From Flavobacterium chilense (GTDB taxonomy: Bacteria; Bacteroidota; Bacteroidia; Flavobacteriales; Flavobacteriaceae), in NCBI RefSeq assembly GCF_001602525.1, contig NZ_LSYT01000004.1, positions 248,001-312,000 on the forward strand: a DNA stretch of 64,000 nucleotides, in the 5' to 3' direction. Both the position numbers and the translations under genes were made by a program. A model generated the notes under the pieces. That model was not told where the DNA came from. It saw only the letters and a list, made by a program, of their open reading frames with translations, and searched no databases. The number at the start of each line of letters is the position of its first letter. Position 1 is the stretch's first letter. Shown piece by piece: positions 52,249 through 61,798 of the stretch.

Positions 52249-53319
52249 ATGAGTACAACTCAAACAAGCAAAATTGAAATCAGAAAAGCTGAATCGTCTA
52301 AGATAAGCTCTGTAGACTTTGAAAACTTAAGCTTTGGTGCTGTATTTACAGACCATTTATTTGAATGTGATTACAAAAACGGACAATGGCAGACTCCGGT
52401 CATTAAGCCTTATGCTCCTATTTTAATGGATCCATCTTCTAAAGTCTTTCATTACGGACAAGCGATTTTTGAAGGAATGAAAGCTTATAAAGATGAAAAT
52501 AATGATGTTTGGTTGTTTAGACCTGATGAAAACTACAAACGTTTCAACAATTCTGCTGTTCGTATGGCAATGCCGGAAGTTCCGGAAGCTATTTTTATGG
52601 ATGGTTTAAATGAATTATTAAAAGTCGATCAGGAATGGATTCAGAGAGGAAACGGAGCGAGTATGTACATCCGTCCTTTTATGATTGCTACAGGACCTGG
52701 TGTTATTGCAAATCCATCTGATGAATATAAATTCATGATTTTACTTTCTCCAGCCAAATCATATTATGGAGGCGAAGTAAAAGTAATTATTGCTGAACAT
52801 TACAGTAGAGCTGCAAATGGCGGAATTGGTGCTGCAAAAGCAGCAGGAAACTACGCTGCACAGTTTTACCCAACAAATTTAGCTAACAAAGATGGTTTCC
52901 AACAAGTTATCTGGACAGATGATGCAACGCATACAAAACTGGAAGAAGCGGGAACAATGAACGTATTTTTCAGAATCAACGATACTTTATTAACTGCTCC
53001 AACAAGCGAAAGAATTTTAGATGGTATTACCAGAAAAAGTTTAATTGCAATGGCAGAAAAAGAAGGATTAAATGTTGAAGTTCGCCCGGTTATTGTTTCT
53101 GAATTAGTTGAAGCTGCTAAAAACGGATCTTTAAAAGAAATTTTTGGAGCCGGAACTGCTGCTGTTATCAGCGTAATTAAAGGCTTCTCATATAAAGGTG
53201 AATATTATGAAATGACACCAATTGAGAACTCATACGCTTCGTTCTTAAAAGAAAAATTAACAAGTCTTCAAAACAAACTTTCTGAAGATACTTACGGATG
53301 GACAGTTAAAGTTCAATAA
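52249..53319 (+). CDS. ilvE: Branched-chain amino-acid aminotransferase
   Basis: 356 residues, class IV PLP fold. YGQAIFEGMKAYKDEN and SMYIRPFMIATGPG bind substrate; the PLP lysine is in AAKAAGNYAAQ; the cofactor-binding EAGTMNVFF follows. It makes Val, Leu, Ile from keto acids with glutamate. Confidence 0.93.
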   Translation: MSTTQTSKIEIRKAESSKISSVDFENLSFGAVFTDHLFECDYKNGQWQTPVIKPYAPILMDPSSKVFHYGQAIFEGMKAYKDENNDVWLFRPDENYKRFNNSAVRMAMPEVPEAIFMDGLNELLKVDQEWIQRGNGASMYIRPFMIATGPGVIANPSDEYKFMILLSPAKSYYGGEVKVIIAEHYSRAANGGIGAAKAAGNYAAQFYPTNLANKDGFQQVIWTDDATHTKLEEAGTMNVFFRINDTLLTAPTSERILDGITRKSLIAMAEKEGLNVEVRPVIVSELVEAAKNGSLKEIFGAGTAAVISVIKGFSYKGEYYEMTPIENSYASFLKEKLTSLQNKLSEDTYGWTVKVQ

Positions 53320-53338
53320 TCCTTAAATTGACATAAAA

Positions 53339-53374
53339 CAAACCCGATAGATTTTAAAAATCTATCGGGTTTCC
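53339..53374 (+). terminator. Terminator of ilvE
   Basis: AAACCCGATAGATTTT / AAAATCTATCGGGTTT near-perfect hairpin 20 bp after the stop. Confidence 0.8.
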
Positions 53375-53402
53375 TATTTCGTATAATTCCTAAAATGCAA
53401 AC

Positions 53403-53432
53403 TAATTTTAGCGCAAAGCGCACTAAAATTAA
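53403..53432. repeat. Inverted repeat 'attttagcgc...gcgcactaaaatt'
   Basis: A hairpin without T tract between ilvE and the convergent MazG-like gene. It may help end the MazG-like transcript. Confidence 0.45.
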
Positions 53433-53442
53433 ACACAATCTT

Positions 53443-53823
53443 TTACAACAACTTCGAAAAATCAGGTTTAAAATAATTTGGACCTTTCATTACTTTTCCG
53501 TCTTCTCTGTAAATTGGTTTTCCATCTTCGCCCAGTTTACTCATATTACTGCGCTGAATTTCATCAAAAACAGCTTCGATTTTATCCTGCAAACCGTGTT
53601 CGATAATTGTTCCGCACAAAATATACATCATATCTCCAAGAGCATCTGCAATCTCTACTAAATCATTATTCTGAACTGCTTCAAGATATTCTTCATTTTC
53701 TTCTTTCATTAAATTATAACGAAGTAGTTTTTTCGTTTCTCCCAAATCAGCAATTGGCGTCTGACTGTGACCTATTTTAAAAGCAGTATGAAATTCAGTA
53801 ACCGCATCAAGTTGTTTCTTCAT
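53443..53823 (-). CDS. MazG-like nucleotide pyrophosphohydrolase
   Basis: 126 residues. LMKEENEEYLEAVQNNDLVEIADALGDMMYIL holds the EExxE...ExxD metal motif of all-alpha NTP pyrophosphatases. Probably hydrolyses abnormal nucleotides; substrate unknown. Confidence 0.85.
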   Translation of the reverse strand: MKKQLDAVTEFHTAFKIGHSQTPIADLGETKKLLRYNLMKEENEEYLEAVQNNDLVEIADALGDMMYILCGTIIEHGLQDKIEAVFDEIQRSNMSKLGEDGKPIYREDGKVMKGPNYFKPDFSKLL

Positions 53824-53865
53824 GATATTATTTGATTAAATGAAACGGCAAATTAGCAACAATTC

Positions 53866-54093
53866 GTGGACAATTCTCTAAATTTGTCAAAAATAATTTC
53901 AACTATGTTTAGTCAAGGACAATTAATATTCGCTCTCTGTTTTTTTATTGCATTTGTAATCGTAATGATCTTCGCTTATCGAAAAGATCTTGCTTTACAC
54001 AAAATTTTCTACAAAGGAAATTATAAAGTATTAATTGTGTTTCTGCTTTTCATAGCTATTTTATTTGTGATCAAATTTTTCTTTAAAAGATAA
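53866..54093 (+). CDS. Small inner-membrane protein
   Basis: 75 residues with two hydrophobic segments (LIFALCFFIAFVIVMIFAY and VLIVFLLFIAILFVIKFFF) linked by a basic loop. Common in flavobacteria; function unknown. Confidence 0.65.
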   Translation: MDNSLNLSKIISTMFSQGQLIFALCFFIAFVIVMIFAYRKDLALHKIFYKGNYKVLIVFLLFIAILFVIKFFFKR

Positions 54094-54277
54094 TTCGAAA
54101 ATTTATTTTATATTTAGGATTTAATAATTCCGGAAGCTTATGATTTAACTTTTTAAAAACGTTTTATTTCAGGCTTTTTTTGACCGAAATACTTTTTTAA
54201 AGTGTACTTTTATTGCTGTACCGCTAGTGCGGCTAGTAATAAAATTTATAACTTTACGACATCAAATAACCTACTCC

Positions 54278-55423
54278 ATGAAGATTCTAAAATATTTATT
54301 CCTTCTATTATTATTAAGCTTAGTTGCTCTTACTGTTTTTGTTGCTACTCAAAAGGGAATTTTCTCTGTTGAAAGAAGTAAAGTAATCAATTCGCCAAAA
54401 GCGACTGTATATGCTTATATAAATGATTTTAGAAATTATGAAGATTTTGAATCCTGGTCAATTGAAGATCCTTCGATAAAAATGACTTTTCCAAATAAAA
54501 CAGTAGGCAATGGAGCTTCTTTTTATTGGGTTGGAGCCAAAGGAAACGGAAATGCCATTACATTAAAAACAAAAGAAGGCGAAAGTATTCAGCAAAAAAT
54601 GAAATATGACGGAACAGAAGCTGATGTAAACTGGACGTTTAAAGACACACTTGCAGGAAAAACAAAAGTAACCTGGAAAGCTTCAGGAACGATGAGTTTT
54701 CTGTTCAAAATATACACTGCCTTAAATGGAGGGTCAAATAAAGTTATTGGAACTATTTACGAAAAAAGTCTTGCCAATATTGACAAAAACCTGGATTACG
54801 AAACTAAAACATATGCGATTAAAGTAAATGGATTGGTTAAGAAAATCGAAACTCCTTATATCAAACAAACCTTTACCAGTGAAATTTCGAAAATTGCTAA
54901 AAATGCAAAAATCGTAATTCCAAAACTTATTGAGTTTAGCAAAAACAATGGCTTAGACACTAACGGAAAACCTTTTATCATTTACCATACATACGATACT
55001 GCAACAGGATTAGCCAAGATTTCGATTTGTTTACCTACAAACAAAGAAATCATGACAACTTCAGGAAGCGATATTTCAGGTGGAACCCTAAACGGATTTG
55101 AAGCGGTTAAAACAACTTTAAGAGGTGATTACTCTCACATTAACGAAGCAATTACCAAAACAACTGCTTTTATAAACAAAGAAAAAATCACACCCGATTT
55201 AACCTGGTCACACCTGGAGATTCTAACAATTAGTAAATTAGACGTTAAAAGTTCGTCTAAACTAATGACAGAAATTTATTTCCCGACAAAACCAAAAGTT
55301 GTTCCGCCTCCTGCTCCCGTTTCTACTTACGTTCCTAAACCAGCGACAGAAACCTCACCCCAAAAACCAGCAGAAACCCCAAAGCCAACTCCTAAAACAG
55401 AGGAAGAACAATCTGAATTCTAA
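54278..55423 (+). CDS. SRPBCC/GyrI-like protein, membrane-anchored
   Basis: 381 residues from MKILKYLFLLLLLSLV; an upstream ATG at 54227 is less likely. One N-terminal membrane segment, then a START/polyketide-cyclase-type domain (SKVINSPKATVYAYINDF), a GyrI-like effector-binding domain (from about 190), and a Pro/Lys-rich tail. Ligand unknown. Confidence 0.78.
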   Translation: MKILKYLFLLLLLSLVALTVFVATQKGIFSVERSKVINSPKATVYAYINDFRNYEDFESWSIEDPSIKMTFPNKTVGNGASFYWVGAKGNGNAITLKTKEGESIQQKMKYDGTEADVNWTFKDTLAGKTKVTWKASGTMSFLFKIYTALNGGSNKVIGTIYEKSLANIDKNLDYETKTYAIKVNGLVKKIETPYIKQTFTSEISKIAKNAKIVIPKLIEFSKNNGLDTNGKPFIIYHTYDTATGLAKISICLPTNKEIMTTSGSDISGGTLNGFEAVKTTLRGDYSHINEAITKTTAFINKEKITPDLTWSHLEILTISKLDVKSSSKLMTEIYFPTKPKVVPPPAPVSTYVPKPATETSPQKPAETPKPTPKTEEEQSEF

Positions 55424-55484
55424 AGAATTATGATTGATTAAACCTTTTATCCGGAATTCATTCTAAATAGATAAATCGGGAAAT

Positions 55485-56027
55485 TTGACAGAAGAAAAGG
55501 AATTTATACAACAACTATTAAATCCCCAAACGCAAAATACCGCGTTTCAAAAACTCTTGTCTGATTACCAGAGACCATTATATTCTCATATTCGAAACAT
55601 CGTTTTAAGTCATGATGATGCTGATGATGTATTACAAAACACCTTTGTCAAGGTTTTTCAGTATTTAAAAAATTTTAAGGGAGAAAGTAAACTCTTTTCC
55701 TGGATGTACAGAATTGCTACTAACGAAGCTTTAACTTTTCTAAACCAAAAGGCAAAATTAAACGGAATTTCATCTGAAGCTTTACAAAATAAAACAATAG
55801 ACAATTTAAAAGCAGATGATTATTTTGATGGTGATGAAATTCAGGTCAAATTACAAAAAGCAATTGTAACATTACCGGAGAAACAACAACTAGTCTTTAA
55901 AATGAAATATTTTGAAGAATTAAAATATGAAGAAATTGCTGAAATTCTCGGGACTTCAGTGGGAGCCTTAAAAGCATCTTATCATCACGCAGTAAAAAAA
56001 ATCGAAATATATGTTACATCAAATTAA
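55485..56027 (+). CDS. ECF sigma factor, TTG start
   Basis: 180 residues. Region 2 is in DADDVLQNTFVKVFQYLKNF with SWMYRIATNEAL; region 4 in LPEKQQLVFKMKYFEELKYEEIAEILG. The only suitable start is TTG. It is followed by a 138-aa membrane protein and a 154-aa secreted protein, an ECF operon with probable anti-sigma and sensor. Confidence 0.88.
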   Translation: MTEEKEFIQQLLNPQTQNTAFQKLLSDYQRPLYSHIRNIVLSHDDADDVLQNTFVKVFQYLKNFKGESKLFSWMYRIATNEALTFLNQKAKLNGISSEALQNKTIDNLKADDYFDGDEIQVKLQKAIVTLPEKQQLVFKMKYFEELKYEEIAEILGTSVGALKASYHHAVKKIEIYVTSN

Positions 56028-56060
56028 ACCTTTTGTTATAAAATATATCTTATAGACATT

Positions 56061-56477
56061 ATGAAAGCATTTAAATTAGAAAACGAACCAAAAATAACAA
56101 CCGGATTTAAAACTCCGGAGCGTTACTTTGATGACTTTTCAGTAAAAGTTCTTCAACAAATTAATGAAGAAAAGACAGTAAAAATAATTCCGATTTACAA
56201 ACGCAAAAAAGTATTATCACTTGCTGCCGCCGCTGCTGTTGTTATAACATTTATGATTCCTATTGTAAATAATTACAACGCTACATCTAAAGATCTGGAT
56301 GAAGACACTTTAGAAACATATTTATCTTACCAGTCTAATTTGAATCAATATGATTTAATTCAAAAATTAGACACCAAAGACATTCAAAAACTAGGTGAAA
56401 ACGATGCCATTGAAGAAGAAACTCTTGAAGACATTTTAGTAACTAATCCAAATATTGAACATTTAATCTCAGAATAA
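56061..56477 (+). CDS. Probable anti-sigma factor
   Basis: 138 residues. One transmembrane segment (VLSLAAAAAVVITFMIPIV) after a cytoplasmic N-terminal part, then an acidic periplasmic tail. Its place after an ECF sigma gene suggests an anti-sigma role; no ZAS motif is seen. Confidence 0.65.
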   Translation: MKAFKLENEPKITTGFKTPERYFDDFSVKVLQQINEEKTVKIIPIYKRKKVLSLAAAAAVVITFMIPIVNNYNATSKDLDEDTLETYLSYQSNLNQYDLIQKLDTKDIQKLGENDAIEEETLEDILVTNPNIEHLISE

Positions 56478-56484
56478 ATAAAAG

Positions 56485-56949
56485 ATGAAAATCAAAAATG
56501 TACTTCCGATAATCTTGTTTCTGGTTAGTTTTTCATTTTATGCACAAGGTGGAAAAACCGACGAAAAACGTGAAAAAATAAAAGCCTATAAAGTTTCTTT
56601 TTTAACAACTGAACTTGAATTAACCTCAACAGAGGCTGAGAAATTCTGGCCTGTTTACAATACTTATGATGATAAACAGTTCGAGTTAAGACATCAGAAA
56701 ATGAAAATGTACATGCGTAAACTAGATGATGAGTATATCACTTCAATGTCTGAAAAAGATGCAGCAGCGCTTCTTGCTCAAATCGAAAGCACTGATAAAG
56801 AATTATATCTTTTACGCGATAAATATATGAGTAACTTAAAAAAGATTCTTTCAGCAAAAAAGATATTAAAGCTTAAAAAATCAGAGGACGATTTTAATCG
56901 TAAATTATTACAGCAATATCGAGATAAAGCAGCTAATAATAAAGAATAG
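56485..56949 (+). CDS. Secreted Spy/LTxxQ-like sensor protein
   Basis: 154 residues. Signal peptide to FSFYAQG, then a helical domain (LTSTEAEKFWPVYNTYDDKQFELR) like CpxP/Spy-type proteins. It is the last gene of the ECF unit, so it may sense envelope stress. Confidence 0.72.
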   Translation: MKIKNVLPIILFLVSFSFYAQGGKTDEKREKIKAYKVSFLTTELELTSTEAEKFWPVYNTYDDKQFELRHQKMKMYMRKLDDEYITSMSEKDAAALLAQIESTDKELYLLRDKYMSNLKKILSAKKILKLKKSEDDFNRKLLQQYRDKAANNKE

Positions 56950-56970
56950 CATATACAAAACAACAGCAGC

Positions 56971-57020
56971 AAGAACCCTATATAATAATACTTACTTTAT
57001 TATTTAGGGTTCTTGTTTTT
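56971..57020. terminator. Bidirectional terminator
   Basis: AAGAACCCTA.../TAGGGTTCTT long hairpin with T tract, between convergent genes. Confidence 0.8.
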
Positions 57021-58082
57021 TTATTTAAAGCGAATTCGGATTACTTTATTGTGACCTGCAGCAATAGCAGTATTTCTATTCACAAATCTAATCGTAAAAA
57101 GCTTTGTATCAGTTGATAATTGTGTCCAGTTTTCACCTCCGTTTTGAGAATACTGTATTCCTTCAGAACCTACACAAATAATTTCTTTGCCATTTCCTCC
57201 CGGAACATACTGTACGCATGAAGCATATCCAAAGCCCATCTCCTGACCAATTAATCTCCAGGTATTTCCACCATCAGTAGTAAAAGCTTTATTATCTGTT
57301 TTTTTGGTTGGAAAATCATAATCACCACCAGCAATAAATCCGTGTTTAGCATCGTAAAAATCAGCCGTAAAAATACCAGTCATGGTTTTTCCCTGAACTA
57401 TAGGTGTCTCGACTACTTTCCATGTTTTTGCTTTATCCGGAGAATAAAAAACACGTGATTTTTTTCCTCCTGAAACCAGCCATGTATCTTCTCCTTTTAT
57501 AACAATATTGGTGTTACTAGCCGCAAAAGCAGCTTCTCCGGATGCATTTGTTGGCAATTTATCAGATAATAGCTTTGTCCAGGTTTCTCCTCCATCACGG
57601 GTAACGATGATCGAAAAAGTATCTTCAGTAGGATCGCCAATTGCTATACCTTCTTTATCATTCCAAAATTGCATACTATCATAAAACACTTTAGGATTTA
57701 CTTCTTTGTAAACTAATTTAACTTTTTGTGTTTTTTTTGAAACAGAATAAAGAAGAGCGGGATTTCCTACACTTAATAAAAAAACATCTTTAGAAGTCTG
57801 CGCAATACTTCTAAATTCTAATTTTAAAGTATCACGATAAATATGATCTTCAAACTTTTCTTTTTTATCCAAATCATAAAAGCCAAAACGTGAATTATCA
57901 GCTCCGTACCAAATTTTATTTTTATCGATTGAGATAGCTCTAATACTAATTTTATCCTGAAATAAAGTATCTATTTGTATAGATGTAAAACCGTTATTAA
58001 ATACTTTTTTATCATTATGATTCAAGGTTTTAAAAGACATAAATACAATAAAAACACTCAAAAACAAAACTACTTTTCTCAT
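57021..58082 (-). CDS. Secreted BNR/YCF48-like beta-propeller protein
   Basis: 353 residues from MRKVVLFLSVFIVFMSF; the ATG at 58115 adds a poor extension. Repeats SIIVTRDGGETWTKL, VFYSPDKAKTWKV, AFTTDGGNTWRL and IQYSQNGGENWTQL are BNR/Asp-box type. Flavobacterial relatives are annotated as oxidoreductases or BNR repeat proteins; no redox site is seen. Confidence 0.8.
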   Translation of the reverse strand: MRKVVLFLSVFIVFMSFKTLNHNDKKVFNNGFTSIQIDTLFQDKISIRAISIDKNKIWYGADNSRFGFYDLDKKEKFEDHIYRDTLKLEFRSIAQTSKDVFLLSVGNPALLYSVSKKTQKVKLVYKEVNPKVFYDSMQFWNDKEGIAIGDPTEDTFSIIVTRDGGETWTKLLSDKLPTNASGEAAFAASNTNIVIKGEDTWLVSGGKKSRVFYSPDKAKTWKVVETPIVQGKTMTGIFTADFYDAKHGFIAGGDYDFPTKKTDNKAFTTDGGNTWRLIGQEMGFGYASCVQYVPGGNGKEIICVGSEGIQYSQNGGENWTQLSTDTKLFTIRFVNRNTAIAAGHNKVIRIRFK

Positions 58083-58321
58083 ATAAATTAAAATTTGCTT
58101 GGTGCTAAAATACAATTATTTACAACATCTCAAATATCTTTTGTTTTTTTTCGGGTCTAATAATTTTTAGGCCTCTTTTTTGCACAACCTAAAACCGGAA
58201 TGCTCAAACAAATTTTAAAAACCTATAAGACAAGGAGTTCACTTACCACAAAACATCAAATATAATTTGTGGCACAGTAATTGGATATCTCACAATATTA
58301 ATCTTTAATAATGATTTTATC

Positions 58322-59545
58322 ATGAAAACTAAATTACTTTTAATAGCGTTTGCAGCCTTAGTTTTTGGTTCTTGTTCAGCACAAGGTCAAACTACAGTTT
58401 ACGCAAAAAATTCGGATATAAGTGATAACTTAGATCTTAGAGCAGTTGCTTCTATGTTTGGAGAATCTGCCAACCTTCAGGATTTCGAAAGACGCTTAAA
58501 TGATCCTAAATACCAAATATCAAATCTTGACTTAAATGGCGATAACGAGGTAGATTATCTACGTGTAATTGAATCTGTAGAAAACAGAACACACGTTATA
58601 ATCATTCAGGCTGTTCTTGATCGTGACGTTTATCAGGATGTAGCTACAATCGATGTTGAGAGAGACAATTATAACAAAGTAAGTGTACAGGTTGTAGGTA
58701 ATTCTTATTTATATGGTTCGAATTATATTTATGAGCCTGTTTATAATGTAGTACCGGTTATATATTCTTCATTTTGGGTTACTAACTACAGACCTTACTG
58801 TTCAACATGGCGTTGGAATTATTACCCAACTTATTACACAGCATGGAATCCATATCCTGTTTACAGATATAGAAACAATATCAATATCTGTATCAACGTA
58901 AACAACCGTTACAACTATGTAAACACAAGAAGAAGCTACACAGCTCCTGTTATATACGAATCAAGACGTACTTATGGTTACGAAACCAGACGTCCTGACT
59001 ACAGCTTTGCTCAAAGAAACTACAATGTAAACAACAGATATGATTTAGATCAAAGACGTATCGCAAGCAGAGATGCAGTAAGAAATCAGAATACTTACTA
59101 TACAAACAGACAAAACACAACAGGAAGAGTTTCTACAATGGACAATAGAACCCCGGACAGAAATTATGCTGATAACAGAGTATCCGGAAACAGAACATAC
59201 AACACAAACCGTACAGAGACAATAAGCAGAGACAATTCAGCCACTGTAAACAATCCTGTACGAGTAGAAAACAATTCAAGAACAGAAAACAGAAGAGATT
59301 ACGATCAAAACAATTCTAATATTTCAAGAGGAAATTCACAAGGGAATATGAACACTAACAGATCATATTCAAACCAAAGAATAGAAGCTCCAAGAAATTA
59401 TTCAGAAAACAGATCAGGTGGTATGTCCAGATCTGAAAACACACAACGTTCTGAATCTCCAAGAGCAAGTCAGGAATCCAGAAGCAGTCAGCCTCAAAGA
59501 GAAAGTGGCTCTGGTTCAAGAGGCAATGGAGGAAGAAGAGGTTAA
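58322..59545 (+). CDS. Secreted protein with long Asn/Arg/Ser-rich tail
   Basis: 407 residues. Signal peptide or lipobox near LVFGSCSAQ. Residues 25-120 are a folded domain with NLDLNGDNEVDYLRVIE (EF-hand-like). From about 130 the chain is Tyr/Arg/Asn rich and of low complexity, as in adhesive or matrix proteins. Function unknown. Confidence 0.7.
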   Translation: MKTKLLLIAFAALVFGSCSAQGQTTVYAKNSDISDNLDLRAVASMFGESANLQDFERRLNDPKYQISNLDLNGDNEVDYLRVIESVENRTHVIIIQAVLDRDVYQDVATIDVERDNYNKVSVQVVGNSYLYGSNYIYEPVYNVVPVIYSSFWVTNYRPYCSTWRWNYYPTYYTAWNPYPVYRYRNNINICINVNNRYNYVNTRRSYTAPVIYESRRTYGYETRRPDYSFAQRNYNVNNRYDLDQRRIASRDAVRNQNTYYTNRQNTTGRVSTMDNRTPDRNYADNRVSGNRTYNTNRTETISRDNSATVNNPVRVENNSRTENRRDYDQNNSNISRGNSQGNMNTNRSYSNQRIEAPRNYSENRSGGMSRSENTQRSESPRASQESRSSQPQRESGSGSRGNGGRRG

Positions 59546-59574
59546 TACCAATTTCACATTTCTGCACAATAATC

Positions 59575-59607
59575 AAAAGCACAATTTAACGATTGTGCTT
59601 TTTTTTA
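59575..59607 (+). terminator. Terminator after the 407-aa gene
   Basis: AAAGCACAAT/ATTGTGCTTT hairpin followed by a T tract. Confidence 0.85.
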
Positions 59608-59647
59608 TCTTTTTAATTATAATTGATGCTAATTTGTTTTAAAACAG

Positions 59648-59655
59648 TAAATTTG
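59648..59655 (+). promoter_or_regulatory. -7 box of kup
   Basis: TAAATTTG, 24 bp before the ATG. Confidence 0.55.
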
Positions 59656-59679
59656 CAACCGTCTTTTATAAAAATATAC

Positions 59680-61653
59680 ATGAGCGCATCGCATAAAAAC
59701 TTACATAGTAAGTTGTCTATTGGGGGTTTATTAATCACATTAGGAATTATTTATGGAGATATTGGTACTTCTCCGTTATATGTAATGAAAGCCATACTTG
59801 GTGACTACTCTATCAATTCTGATATTGTTTTAGGAGGTATTTCATGCGTTTTTTGGACTTTAACTTTACAGACTACTATAAAGTATGTTCTTATAACCTT
59901 AAGTGCTGACAATCATGGCGAAGGTGGAATTTTTGCCTTGTATGCCTTAGTCAAAAAAACAAAAATTCAATGGCTCATTGTACCCGCCATTATTGGAGGA
60001 AGTGCACTTCTTGCTGACGGAATTATAACACCGCCAATTTCTATCTCATCAGCAGTTGAAGGAATCAGGGCATTTTATCCTACAATGGAAACACAAACCA
60101 TTGTTTATATCGTTATCACGATTCTCTTTATACTATTTACCATACAACAATTTGGAACTAAGCTCGTTGGGAAATTTTTCGCTCCAATGATGCTAATTTG
60201 GTTCGCCATGTTGGGAACTTTAGGTGCTATTCAGATCTTACATCATCCTGAAGTTATAAAAGCGGTAAACCCTTATTATGCTTATCATTTATTATCGATC
60301 CATCCTGATGGTTTCTTTGTACTTGGATTTGTATTTTTATGTACAACCGGTGCTGAAGCTTTATATTCGGACATGGGACACTGTGGTAGAAAAAATATCA
60401 GAATCAGCTGGGTTTTTGTTAAAACCACTTTGGTATTAAATTACTTTGGACAGGCTGCTTATTTAATCCACCATGAAGGAAGTACGCTACAGCAATTAGG
60501 AGGAGAAAACGGAAATCCGTTTTACCTGATTATGCCACACTGGTTTTTACCATTTGGAATTGTAGTTGCAACTCTAGCGGCTGTAATTGCTTCTCAGGCT
60601 CTTATAAGCGGATCATTTACTTTGATTAACGAAGCCATGAGACTTAATTTCTGGCCAAAAGTAAAAATTAAATATCCTACAGAAGTAAAAGGACAATTGT
60701 ACATTCCATCGATTAACTGGTTGTTATTTTTTGGTTGTGTGGGCATCGTTTTACACTTTGAAAAATCAGGAAATATGGAGCATGCCTATGGTCTTGCGAT
60801 TATTTTATGCATGATTATGACTACTATTTTACTTAATTATTATTTAATAATGAAACGAGTAAAATTGTATTTAATGGTGCCACTTATTACAACTTATCTG
60901 TTAATCGAATTTAGTTTCTTAATCGCAAACATCACCAAATTTGCTGAGGGTGGTTATGTAACGTTAATCATAGCAAGTTTACTTATCTTAATTATGACTA
61001 TTTGGTATCTGGCTAAGAAAATTAATAAAAGCTATACCAAAATCATCAAGATTGACGATTATAAAAAGGTATTAATGGAATTGAGCGAAGATTTATCAAT
61101 CCCTAAATATGCGACACATTTAGTTTATATGACTAATGCGAATCGTGTTGACGAATTGGAGGAAAAAGTAATCTACTCTATTTTACAAAAACGTCCAAAA
61201 AGAGCTGATATCTATTGGTTTGTACACGTAAATATTTTGACTGAACCTTATAAAACACAATACAAGGTAACTGAAATTGCCAAAGATGATATCTACAGAA
61301 TCGATTTTAACTTAGGATTCAGAGAGCCTACCAAAATCAATTTAATGTTCAGAGAGGTAATTCGTGATATGGTAAAACGTGGCGAAGTTGATATTACCAG
61401 CCGTTACGAGTCATTGAATAAAAACAATATTATTGGAGACTTTAAATTTGTATTGTCAGAAAAATTCCTTTCGAATGACAATGACTTAAGATGGCATGAA
61501 AACATTATCATGAACTCTTATTTCTTCATCAAAAAACTGAGTTTATCTGAAGAAAGAGCCTTTGGTTTAGACAGCAGTTCGGTAAAAATAGAGAAATTCC
61601 CAATGGTGCTTCACGCTCCAGAAAACATCGGATTGACCCGAATTACAAAATAA
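59680..61653 (+). CDS. kup: KUP-family potassium transporter
   Basis: 657 residues from MSASHKNLHSKLSIGGLLI. The family motif GIIYGDIGTSPLYVMKAI is near the N-terminus, followed by about 12 membrane segments and a cytoplasmic C-terminal domain. It takes up K+ with protons. Confidence 0.94.
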   Translation: MSASHKNLHSKLSIGGLLITLGIIYGDIGTSPLYVMKAILGDYSINSDIVLGGISCVFWTLTLQTTIKYVLITLSADNHGEGGIFALYALVKKTKIQWLIVPAIIGGSALLADGIITPPISISSAVEGIRAFYPTMETQTIVYIVITILFILFTIQQFGTKLVGKFFAPMMLIWFAMLGTLGAIQILHHPEVIKAVNPYYAYHLLSIHPDGFFVLGFVFLCTTGAEALYSDMGHCGRKNIRISWVFVKTTLVLNYFGQAAYLIHHEGSTLQQLGGENGNPFYLIMPHWFLPFGIVVATLAAVIASQALISGSFTLINEAMRLNFWPKVKIKYPTEVKGQLYIPSINWLLFFGCVGIVLHFEKSGNMEHAYGLAIILCMIMTTILLNYYLIMKRVKLYLMVPLITTYLLIEFSFLIANITKFAEGGYVTLIIASLLILIMTIWYLAKKINKSYTKIIKIDDYKKVLMELSEDLSIPKYATHLVYMTNANRVDELEEKVIYSILQKRPKRADIYWFVHVNILTEPYKTQYKVTEIAKDDIYRIDFNLGFREPTKINLMFREVIRDMVKRGEVDITSRYESLNKNNIIGDFKFVLSEKFLSNDNDLRWHENIIMNSYFFIKKLSLSEERAFGLDSSSVKIEKFPMVLHAPENIGLTRITK

Positions 61654-61672
61654 ATCATTTACAACATATTCA

Positions 61673-61712
61673 AAAAAAACACTCTTTTAAACTTTATCAG
61701 AGTGTTTTTTTC
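61673..61712 (+). terminator. Terminator of kup
   Basis: ACACTCT/AGAGTGT hairpin followed by TTTTTT. Confidence 0.85.
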
Positions 61713-61773
61713 TTTTAAAAGAAGGTTAAAGCAACAATCCTAATTAAAAATTTAACTTTCAATCAATTAATAG

Positions 61774-61781
61774 TACCTTTG
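61774..61781 (+). promoter_or_regulatory. -7 box of the RsmB-like gene
   Basis: TACCTTTG, 17 bp before the ATG. Confidence 0.55.
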
Positions 61782-61798
61782 CAACTCAAATAATTAAA